The notes beneath the pieces are model-generated. The model did no database searches and was not told the DNA's origin. It saw nothing but the letters and a program-made list of their open reading frames with translations. A stretch of 64,000 nucleotides of DNA. Origin: Blastomussa wellsi (lineage: Eukaryota > Cnidaria > Anthozoa > Scleractinia > Plerogyridae). Both the position numbers and the translations under genes were made by a program. Every line of letters starts with the position of its first letter. Position 1 is the first letter of the stretch. The stretch covers positions 23,908,550-23,972,549 of the forward strand of contig OX393567.1 of NCBI GenBank assembly GCA_947652115.1, in the 5' to 3' direction. Below are positions 48,182 through 60,100 of the stretch, in pieces.

Positions 48182-51100
48182 TTATGTCTGAATGCCGTTC
48201 GGCAGCCATCTTGGAATGAAATATGGATAGGTCAATTGACCCCTTTCCTTCCGTTTCTGGTTCTCTGCTTGCATGTGAGGCTGAACAAAATGCATTAGGT
48301 AACTATAGTAACCATTGACAAGATTGACAGCATTGATGTCCTGAAGTTCGTTTCCATAGTCAAACAAGGTATCAAAACGGAGACTGCCCAGGGATAGGAA
48401 AGCAGAGGACTGGACCTGGTGGAAAAATAAAAAAAAACTCTAAAATAATTCCAAAATAACAATTCACACCTGGCTCTCACGTGTTAAGGGCGCTGATTGA
48501 AACTTTTTATAACAGCGTTTAGTTAAATAATTTGTAGGTGATGGTCTTAATATGATTAAACTGATAGTTAAAGGGGTATTGTCACGCCATTTTAGCAACA
48601 CTTTGAAAAGCTAAAACTTTTCCTCGCTCAAAGGAAAACCAAAAATAATGGTTTGGTTTGTTACCCAAGACTATATTACTGCATTGGAACTTTTTGCTGT
48701 CGTCTGCAGTTACGGATAACAAGGATGGAAGTGGATTTTTTAAGAAAAATTTTATTGGGTTTCAATTTAACAATATATATAGTGCATAAATAATCTGAAA
48801 AATTGAAACAAAATGCCAATTTTTTCTAATTCTCAAGCCATCTCCTACAATAAAAAAATAGGAAACCAACAATTATGGTTTGCTCTCCCTCCTAAATTTT
48901 CATTTGATATCTTCTTCGCAATTCTACAGGAGCATTTTGTGTAGGAGTAAAGGTATTAAGCAATGAAATTAGCACAGAATTGACCTGAACACTAAAAAAT
49001 CACCGTGACAATGCCCCTTCAGAAAATGGGAAAGAAATGAAACTATCTGAAGTTATTTATAAATCGAGTTGATTTTAGGCCGTATATGGGAGTTTCTAAA
49101 TAAACTATTTGTGTAAATCGCGAGATTTCGAGGTTAAATCGTTCGTCCGTGAGATGAGTTCTTAAATCGTGAGAATAGAGTTAGGTCTGAGTTTACTTAT
49201 TCCTTATTTAACAATGCACCAGCCATGTAAGTTTATTTTCTTGTTGAAGACAACGTTGTAGATCTCACTTACAGCAGTCGTCAGCCTGTTAGGTAGACGG
49301 AAAACAGAGAATTCGCCATCTTGCACTCGGGTGTCATTGTACAGTTTAGTTGGTTGGTTTGGAATGTACTCGGGGTAGTCCGTGACCAAGTAGTTTACCG
49401 AAGCGTGATAAATTGTCACGTGGGAAAGGAAGCGACTCAAGATCTCACAAAGTTCTTCTTTTGAATCAATAACAGCAGGCAGTCCTTGAATCTATAAATG
49501 AGAAAAATAACTTATACACCAATTTAAACAAAACGTTTTGATGTACAGTGGACGAAAATATCTATAAATGTCCAAAATAATATTCAGAGACAAATTTCGA
49601 ATTTGGAAATTTAGCAGCACTAAAGTACACGTTATTGACTCAACTGTCCAGTAAACTAAACATGCTTCGAATTCGCTTGCCATCTAAAACTATCTAAATC
49701 CCGCATCAGTAATATGTCAAAAGGAAGAGAAGAAATTTCCTTAAAAGAAAATTCTGTTAAAAGATAGAGAGGGAGGTAGAGAAAACAGAAAGCAGGTATT
49801 GATTAAGAGCCACGCTGCGGAAATGTCACTGCAAATTCAGATGAGTATCATTAGTATTATTTCTCTTATTATTATTATTATTATTATTATAAAAAAAAAA
49901 AATTATTCATCTTATTATTTCTCTTATAATTATTATTATTATTATTATTTAGAACTTGATATATCAGTTTTAAATTTTCAGTTCTTTTCTGAGTATAGAT
50001 GCAGGACAATCTCCAGGTTACGCCCCTTTTATACCATCAACGTTTGTCATTTTCGAATTTAGTCATTGGTAAACGAGATTCTATCTTGTTTATAAATCTA
50101 CGAATGTTTTTAGGATAATGCTCGTTTGTCTTTATTTACCCTTCCAATTCCTCCGTTCGGTCCAGTTCCGTCAAGTGACACTTCATTGAGGTACGCTTGA
50201 AGTTCCACGTCTTCCTTCACATCTTCATCCTCTTTATAATATCTAAAACAAAATGATATACCTCATCGTTTTTATTCGTGCATCATGCTTCTTACACATT
50301 AAACACCACTGATTAGTGACAGTTGTCTTCGCTTGTTTAGGTCTCAGGCTACGTCCACACTAAGCCGGATAAATTTGAAAACGGTGTTTTCGCCTCGAAA
50401 GCGGATAAAATGTTTTTTGTCCACATTATACAGTTTTCAAATTGTTTCGCCATCGATTTTGAAACGCTGCCTCGCAGAAAACGCTTAATACATGCAAGAT
50501 ATTGTCAGAGCAACGTTATTCGATTGCTTTGATGTCAGCGTTTTCAAAAAGTTCCGTTTTCGCCGTCCACACTAACACACCTAGCCAGCGTTTTCAAATT
50601 TATCCACCTTGGAGAGCGTTTTTAAAAAGTTCTGTTTTCGGTGACCGAAAACGCCGTGTTAGTGTAGACGGAAGGCCAATCCGGAGAAAAAAAGTTGCGT
50701 TTTCAAATTTATCCGAATTTGTGTGGACGTAACCTCAGTGAAAAATAAGTGGAATTACGCTTGCTTCACTTTCATGCAAGAATCCATGAAGTTATAACTT
50801 TCCCGGATGATAGAAAATTCCCCAACCGGAAGCTGAAAGAGGATTACATCACAAGCTCGAAAAGATCATTTATTTCTTGAAATCACCATTGCGTTATTTT
50901 GATGTCTCTGTGGTCCTGGGATCGATTTAAAGACATTTAGGCGAGTTTACCTTCTGAGGTTTGCCAAGGAAAACACAAGGTAAGTCATTTTTATTTTAAT
51001 TCGTTTCCACATGTAGAATTTAGGGTAATTTTCGAACTTTTTTCATATATTCTCTTACATAATGTCACGTAAATCACATACAACGTATGGGTCGCCTGTG

Positions 51101-54100
51101 ATTCCAGTGACGCTTTTTCAAAAATTCATAACACAATCCGTTTCCATCCCATGTCCTCGCTATTGGTAACCATCCTCACTTCATGATGGTTCTATACTCA
51201 TTTGCCGAGTACTGCTCTACAAAATAAAACCATTATTGTTCAGCTTCCAAAGATCGATGTATGATTTCAGTTGAGATTTCCAAAATCATGCTAAAAATGG
51301 TGACAGTGTCCCTTTAAGAGCTGGAGCTCTTTTTAAACGTGATCGTGCGTTCCAGATCGAATTGGAATTTAGAAATGTTGGTTTGTGAGGAGAGGGAAAA
51401 AAAACCGGAGTACCCGGAGAAAAACCTCTAGGGGTAAGGCCGAGAACCAACAACAAACTCAACCCACCTTGGACGTCTAATCCGAGAATCGAATCAGGGC
51501 CACATCGGTGGGAGGCGAGTGCTCTCACCACTGCGCCAACCCTGCTCCGTGTCGATTCGTGCGTTATTGTCTCTAAGAAGATATATTATGTTGATACTTG
51601 AGCCTATGTTGTGTGCTGTACGCTCGCCTTCTGAAAAGTTAGCCATTTTGAGAAAGAAGACATATGTGTGTGTGTTTCACTTACAGGTTGACGTAATCTT
51701 CCACCATGCTTTCGATAACGTTCAAGATTTTTAATCCATCATCTCGGAAGGGAAAGTAGGGCAGCAACCTCCTGTCATATAGTCCGCGTTTCTGGTGAAA
51801 TAAGAATATGTTCCTTACATAATGGTCAAGGTAGAAATGTAAATATATTAGATAAAAGTATAATAAAAATTCCAAATACGCTTGATAAGGAATTTCGGTT
51901 GGTTGACCGCTTCTAATATCGCATCTTTAGGCAAGGTCCGTGGGTGGCGCGGTCGGCTAATTGGGTTGGTGTGGACTGCGCGGTCCGGTCTCCAGCCCTG
52001 ACCTGGAAACTGCGGCTATGTGTTTTTAGGAAAGACTCTGCTCTCATTTTGCAAGACTATTTCCTCTCATTTAATCTATTGTTGTACCCGTTCGTATTTT
52101 GAACGGTCATTCAGCTCAAACAAACGATTGATTGATTGATTGAAAGATTGATCAAAAGCCTTTCTTCATCCAGACCGTTCTCTACTCTGCTCCGAGAGGT
52201 TTTTCTCCGGGTCCTCCGGTTTTCTCCTCGCCACAAAACCAACATTTACATTTGATTTGATTTATAATTAATATAATTTGATTTCATTTCATTTGTGCCT
52301 TACAGTGTCCCCAATTAGTGCGTCAGTGCTAGATACAGTTACACTCAAATAATAATCCATGCAACAAATAATAGACTATTATATCAACAATGCCACGCTG
52401 CACTTGAAAGTATTCAACCAAGACGTCCCAACGCACCTTGATATTTTTCCTGTAATCGGTCACTTCCCACGTGGTTAGTGGGTGTATATCTTGCAGCATT
52501 CTCGCCGCTCCCTGGCTTCCATACGCAAACAACAAAGCAGTAAACCCTGTATCGCCTAGTAGGACAGGACTTCCAAACGTGTTTGGAACAATCACCTCTC
52601 GGCAGTGATACTTCAGAAATTGATTCAGCGGATGTAAGGGAGGCAAGGTTCGTTTTAAGGACACACAGAATGGCTCCACGAAATAATGAACCTAAAACAT
52701 GGAGAGAACAAAATAATTATGTAAGGTGCATCTAACATGCGGCGGTCAAAATGATCAATTTTCGAGCACTTACTATAGACCGTGTCCGTCAGGAAGTCAC
52801 AAAAAATTGTTCTATGCCAATTTGCAAGTGAAGAATTTTAAAGAAACATAATATGATAAAGATGAAATGGGCGTGGGACAAAAGAAAAAATCTTAGTCTG
52901 CGTCAGGATTCGAACCTATGACCTTCCAAATACCGGCGCTCCAACCAACTGAGCTACGAGAACTGCTGGTTACCTAACGCCATTTTAATACAATGTTCAT
53001 ATAGTACACACGTCCTGTATGCTGCTAGGATCAACAATGTCGAAATGTGTGATGTGTGATGAATATGATAGATCCAAATCAAGGTGTGGCGAAAATCAAA
53101 CTTCTGTTCTCCCGTTATAAGTCACTTGCACTTCCATATCATCAAAAATAACTCCATAGTAGAACACTAATAACAATCGACAACAATGCATCACCCGGTA
53201 AATTTTAAGGATGTGAACCTATATTTAACTAATTACTTTAATGAACAATACTTTTACCCTAGCCAGGTGCTCCGCAATTTGAGCATATCCTATGTCGGTG
53301 ATTTGAACATTGAGTTTGGCAAGCATCCAGCTGTCTCCATCTTTCGGAGTGTAAACCGCGGATTCTGATAGAATATGATATAATGAAAATAATGAATTTG
53401 AAACACAGTCAAATTAAAATAAACCGAAGAGAAAATTTAAGCACAACTTATTCATCAGGTAGTGACGTCTTCCAAATTACAAAAACTGAAAACGATCGAT
53501 CTTGCCAGGCAGCTAAATTAGCACATTTGCGACAAAAATGTTACACTTTTCTAAAAAAAATTTTTCGACGGAAAACTTCGTTTAGCTATTTGGAGTTTAA
53601 AATGTTAAGAAAAACGTTCAGTGAAATATGTTTTTATTATATTCTTGCCGTTCTTTCTTTAGGGTTAATCTCTAAATTCCATCTGTTTCAGTATTTGTGG
53701 ACCTAGTTCTTCGTGACTCATCATTAGGGACTTTACGAAACCACGACGGCGACGCCACAAAAACGTCCACAAAAAAATGCATTTAAATTTTGCGTAAGAT
53801 TCTCGCAACTATCAGAATTTCTTTAGTGTGATTATCAGTATCAGCGCTAATTTCTACTCGGATTTTTCAGCGCTTATTTCATTCAAACGAGAAATTTTGA
53901 AAACTCGCCGTTGCGGTTCACGTTCTCCACACCACGCAGAATTTGGTCATTCCACGTCGTTGTTTTGCAGAGGACGACTACGAAATGAACAAAGAAGAAG
54001 CTGACATTTTGACACAGAGGCAAAGCACAACTCGGAAAGGGCCTATTGCACCCACATAAATCCTTCCATTGCCTTCAGAACGATTGGAAAATATTATTCT

Positions 54101-57100
54101 GGTGGGCCGGGTGCTACAAGACGCGTTATTTTTTTATCTCAGACTTTAACATCGTTATTTGCAGATGGTGAAGATGGTATATGTTGGAATCTACTTGTCC
54201 TATTTACCTGGTCTGTAGTCCATTTGTATGGCAACTGGCACAAGTTCATTATTATATCGACCAACTTTCGCAGATGCAAAAAGAGCAATGGGAGAGAGAA
54301 AGGTCCACATTTTCCTTCGAAGATCCTGATCTGTCAGGTCCGGTGATCTGTCCAGGTCGTCACACAATTCGTAACGAAGAGCGTAGATACGACCCTGTTT
54401 TATAGCCTAACAACGTAAACAATTTACAAATATAAGTCAGTCAGTCAAAATATAAGTCAGTCAGGCAGTCATGATCAACCAATTAAGCAATCAGGAAGCA
54501 GTCAACCAAGTCAGCAATACATACATCTTCCAAAGAATCGCCAGTCTTCAGAGCTGCTTGCACAGCGGCTTCCCAGTCAAATTCAGGATTCAGTGTTTCC
54601 TTCAACTTTTTCCAGTCTAGTCCTATTGGGCCTAAGGAAATAATAAGAAGCTTGCATTGAATTTACTGTGGGAGGGACAGTGGCCTACGGTATGGGTTCT
54701 AGCCCTGGCCGCGGCACCGCGTTCTGTTCTTGGCAAGACACTTAATTACCTCTCCTCTCTCTCTACCAAAGTCTATAAATGGGTACTAGAAAACTAATGC
54801 TGGGGGTAACCCTGCGATGAACTAGCATCCTATCCAGGGGAAGTAGAATACTCCAAGTCGCTTAATGCTACAGAAACCGGGATGCGTTCCTGCCTTTATG
54901 AGCCACTAGGCTCGTATGCAGAATATTTTACATTAAATTTGATAAAGCCAAGATAGAAGTCATCAAGACTCGCTTATCGAGATTAGACTTGGATAGGCCA
55001 TTTCTAAAAATGAAAGTGACCAGCACATATGCTGGTATCATCTGCCACATCTCTTGGTAGATGAGTGAGTGTGCATATGGAAATTTGGAATCATACATCT
55101 CATGTTTAGCGAATGGCGAACGACAAAAACATTAATTAGCAAATGAGAGATCACCGCAGTTATGTACTCAAGGCTCTTAGTCAGTCAGTTGAAATCGAAA
55201 TTATGAAAACTGTATGGTGAAGGGAAATCCTAATTGATTGCTGTAAGCTGCGTTACTGAAAGAGTTTAATTTACCTTTAGAAAGTTTCTCAGTGATCTCT
55301 TTCGTTTCGACACGCTCCGCGTAAAATATGATACCGAAACTTTTGCTTGTACACAACAACAAAGGCGTAGCTCAAATAATGGCCATTTAATCAGTTTAGA
55401 AAATGCCAAAAACCTTGTAGACATTTTCAGATTCGCTTAAAGCGAAAACTGAAACCCGGCTGAAACCCTAACATAAGAAAGATACTTAAAAAGTCAAAGG
55501 ATATGTGTAAAATATTGTCGTCACCTAATATTAATGTTCGCAGTGGACGGTAATTTTCTGTTCATGTTACTTAAGTGTGTTTTTCTCACATACACTAAGT
55601 ATGGATTACATTGGGGTTTTTAAATACAACTTACCTTTCATTTCTTCCTCTTCTGAAAGACAAAAGCGATCAAATAGATTGTGTATAAGAGGTTTATTTG
55701 GAGGGACGTTAAAGGCGCTCAGTCATCATGAATGACGCCAATTTTGGTAAAGTTTCAAATTGTTTTCGGGCCGAAGGAAGAAACAAGGATGCCATGATAA
55801 GCTCCTTTAAGTAGGATATTTAGTACATAAACTTCTTCAGGTGGCAGCTGGTATATTGGAGGATAATACCCGAGGCTGAAAGTTTGTCCGAAAATGAACA
55901 GTTGGCCGAGAAGCGAAGCTTCGAGGGCAATTGTGAAATTTTGAGGACAATCTTTCAGCCGGAGGAATTATCCCCCAATATACCAGTAAGCCAGATAGGG
56001 GTTTATTTATTTTATAACCCTCCGATTAATTTCCACAACGTGATTTGTGCAGTGAAAACCTATAGTGATAATCACGGCGTGATTGCTGTTGAAATGAATC
56101 GAAATTGATTGGTTTACGTATTTGTTTTTTCAAAGCTATGATTTGGTTAAAAAGTTAGAGCTGAAAAGGCGAGTGTTTGTTTTCTTCTCATTCCTCCATA
56201 ACATCGCCATCTTGGATCTGTCATCTTGAATTTCTTGATTTTTACAAAACGCAGGAAATTGGTTAGAAAAGGAGAAGACTGTAAGTAATTTAAGTTAACA
56301 AAAGTATGAAAAAATAATTAATTCTAAATTTGGCTAAGCACACCTTGTAGTAAACGGCTTGTACTAAAACAAGGAACACCGGAACACCCCTGGAACACGG
56401 AACACCGGAACACCCCCGGAACACTCCGGAACACCAGAAATTCATTGGCATTTTATGATATTTCTGGTGTTCCGGGATGTTCCGGGGTGTTCCGGTGTTC
56501 CGGTGTTCCGTGTTTGTGGTGTGTTCTAATGTTCCTGGTTTTAGTACATGCCGTAGTAAAGCGTTATCATGGCAACGTCAAGTTCCTGACGCAATAACCT
56601 ATTGTATCAAATTGTTCTTAGATGAATTGAATTTAAAGTAGCAAAGTTTTAGAGCTTTTGGTGAAATGTTAAAAGAAGTTATAAATGTTCAAAGTCAGCC
56701 CGGGGACTTTCCGACCCACCCCCCCCCCCCCCCCCCCAGGTCTGGATAGGGTTTAAAAGGAAGAGAAAAATATATCGAATGAATAACTGAACCCCATGTC
56801 GGTTGAGTGTCAACCATTTATGCCATACCCTCCCCCCTCCCTTTTGAGGTTTTACCGGAATTTTGATCAGATGATTTACTCTATGATTCTGAATTTTTGG
56901 TGTGCCAGCTGTGTGTCCACGGCTTTTGACATCGCCATGGAAACCAAACCTTCGAAATTTTGTGCATCTTACATGCATTATACATTCCATTAACATTTTC
57001 CTTATTTTCCGATATTTCTTATTGAGGAAAAGGGTACGCGATATCCGTGATGGCGGGCCCAAACTGGTAATACAACAAGCCCAGGGATTTCTAGTCAGAG

Positions 57101-60100
57101 TAAACTGATTTATTTTTCTAAGACTAATATAGCGAAAACCTTGCGCACGGTGGGGGTGATGCGTTTGCGAGTACGTGTCGTGAAAGTTGTACCTTCACAG
57201 ATTCCCCATCTGCCTTTGTATCTTAGTGTAAGTGAGCACCAAGGCTTATGATATCCTTTAGTGGTACACTTGTGGTAATATCTCCCGCGAAATATGAATG
57301 GGAAATAGCAGCAATCTCCTTTGGTGGTCTTTACTTCGCATCCTTCGTCTTCTATAAAGCAAAATGTAAAGGATAATTTGCTGATAAATTAGCATCATTA
57401 ATGTCACCATGACCACTATCAGCATCACCCTTAATCAGTCAGGCGGTCAGTCGTTGGTCAGATAGCCTGTGTGTCTGTCTGTGTTTCTGTATTTTTACTT
57501 GTTCGTCTGTCTGTTAGTCAGTCAACCAATCAGCGAGTCAGTCAGTCGGTAAGTCGGCAAGCCAAGCAGGTTGCCAGCCAGCCAGGTGGCAGGCAGGTGG
57601 TCGATCAGTCTTTCGATTCTGTTTGTCGACTGTCATTTTGTCAGTCAGACAGTCGATCAATCACGGTGTGTCGGTCGGCCTGCCAGTCAGTCAACGTCAG
57701 TCAGTCTGATCAGTCAGTCTTTCTGTCTGATCTGTTTGAATTGTTTGCCTGTCCGTCCGTCCGTCTGTTTGTCTGTCTGTGTCAGTCTGTAAGTCTACCT
57801 TATGCGCTTGTTTAACATGGTAGCATTTTTACCTTCTTCGTGTATCGTAACACGTTTAATGGACAAAGGGTTACTTCCTGCCAGGCGCTGCTGAGTGAAA
57901 AGCTTGTCACTAATCCATTCAGTTTTGTCATTGATAAATGCTTCTTGTTTAGATGGTAGCCTTACAGATTCCTGAACGAAAGATGATTATAAATTAGAGC
58001 ATTTGTGATTTTCGTAACTCTCAATCTATATGGAAACTGACCATCACAGTGATACCATTCGCTTTGGTATGCCAGTTACTGCACTGATTCTTTGTTTCCA
58101 TAATCGTGCGTATTATTAACTGATCAACTAGTTGCCTTTTTTCTATATAAAGTCAAGAAAAATAAGAAAAAGAAATATTAGTAATATTTACCCCAACAAC
58201 TGGCTCTAGAGCTGACTGAAAAAACTCCGACATCTTGAGGTATTCCAATATGTCGGTTATCTCTTGTCCAAACGTTGCATTATTGTATTTTTCCAAAATT
58301 TCGCTGTTTGCTCGTGTCATTCCTACATAAGCCGCTGTGTAGTACCGCGTAAATGGGTCCTGTAGAGCAACCGCCCCTAGCTGTGGTATGGTCATGTTCA
58401 ACAGGGCAAAGCCATGGGAAGCCTCTTTCAAGGTGAATGTCTTCTTATTTTGGGTAAGAACAGCATTCCTGATGGCCATACACGGGGCAGTGGAGTGTTG
58501 TGGAAGAGACACTTCGCAGTCGGCGGCTGAGGCATGTCTAGAACGACAAGTGTTTTGTGAAAGAGAAATATCAGTATACAGTAACACTGTAAAAAAAATA
58601 ACGCATTAATATTCATCCGTAGTTGAGTTTAAACCTAGAACCTTTCGTAGCCGTGTATACATATAAAAACAAACATAACATAATTAAGATTCCCAGCTGG
58701 TAGGAAGCTGACCAAATATCGATTAACAAAAGTTCATTACTTGGATGAATCAATGCATATGTTAAACAAAAACATCCACTGGAGTAACTCAACACTGTTT
58801 TGCATCACTTCAGGATGGATTAATGTAATAATCTAATAAAGGAGAAATAGTACCCAAAAGCTACTTAAACAACAACACGTTTCGGCTAGGCCCTTCATCA
58901 GTGCTGTTTAAACTTGGCTGACCATTGGCCATCATATCAGTCAAATAGCGCAAAGATTGAACAAGTCATTAGTACTAGTTAAATCAATAACTCTAAAGCT
59001 GAGAGTGGTTTGGGATTATCAGCATAGATTTTCACGGTTCATCCGTCGGTTACTGTTCAGTTTTAGTTTCTATTGAGAAGAATGATCATGATATATCCAA
59101 CACTGAAGGGAGAATTTCATCATAGTTCCACACCTGAGGGGTTTCGTTTCAGGTCGGAGTTCGTGCGTAGAGTCCGGTAGTTCACTCACGAAATAATTAT
59201 TTTCTGGAGTGCGACACACTTTATGATGTTGGATTTGTTAATCAAAGATTTAGATTACCCTTGTTTTGCTCACTTGTGTGGTGCATTCAAATTGACGGTA
59301 AGTGCAAGATGTATGAACGATTAACCCAAGACGTGACACACTTTTGAAACTTTGCAAAGATCTCAAGTTGTCAGTCCGCATAATAAAAGTGAAATAAATT
59401 GATCACTGGAGCTACCTTCCTGTTTTAGTCTCAGCGATTGAAATAGCACATTCTTTCTCAAAACAACAGTTAATTGTGCGGTTTTGGAGCTAAAACCTGA
59501 TAATTGTATGATATAACAAATATTGATTGCTTAACGTTTTCAGCTTGACAGACCGTTTCTTCTTCGTTTAGCGTGTTTTTACGCACTGCAAATTGCAAAA
59601 TAGCCAAATAATACAATTTTGGTACCCTTATCTAAGGATCACGCCGTGAAGAATGCCAAAAGAAGTAAAAATGATTCCCTATTTAAGGAACGAGAACCTC
59701 GAAAAACCATAGCCTATCCCTCGGCACGTGCCACGTTATGGTCAATTGACAGCTGTTGAAAGAAGGTATCCGCTGACCAGCATCACATGACCGGACAACC
59801 TCGTTCCCAGGGTCTTAAAGACCCTGGGAACGAGGTTGATGACCGGACCGCGTGATCAGATTCAGAATTCATCGAAGTCACTTCTTTTTTTGAAGTTGAC
59901 CGCTGACCAGGTATTGTTTTATCATCGATCGCGGGCACAAGTCGAATTTTTTGCTTCTGGCAGGATTTTTTAATTTTTCATGGTCATTCTCAGCAGAAAT
60001 TCTGCAATTGGAGTTGACGTTTTAATTATTCTTATTTATTTCACCTGTGGAATCTTTCTTGAGTAGTTGCGCACACTAGTACTTTCAATGAACGCAACTT

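Noticed and set aside
52895..52970. A tRNA gene
   Set aside because: A and B boxes are present, but no cloverleaf with paired acceptor and anticodon stems could be drawn; SINE head preferred. The same holds for 32025-32112 and 12895-13000.
57471..57815. 114-codon Ser/Val/Gln-rich frame
   Set aside because: Low-complexity tetranucleotide repeat in a LOX-C intron; no start context or splice partners.
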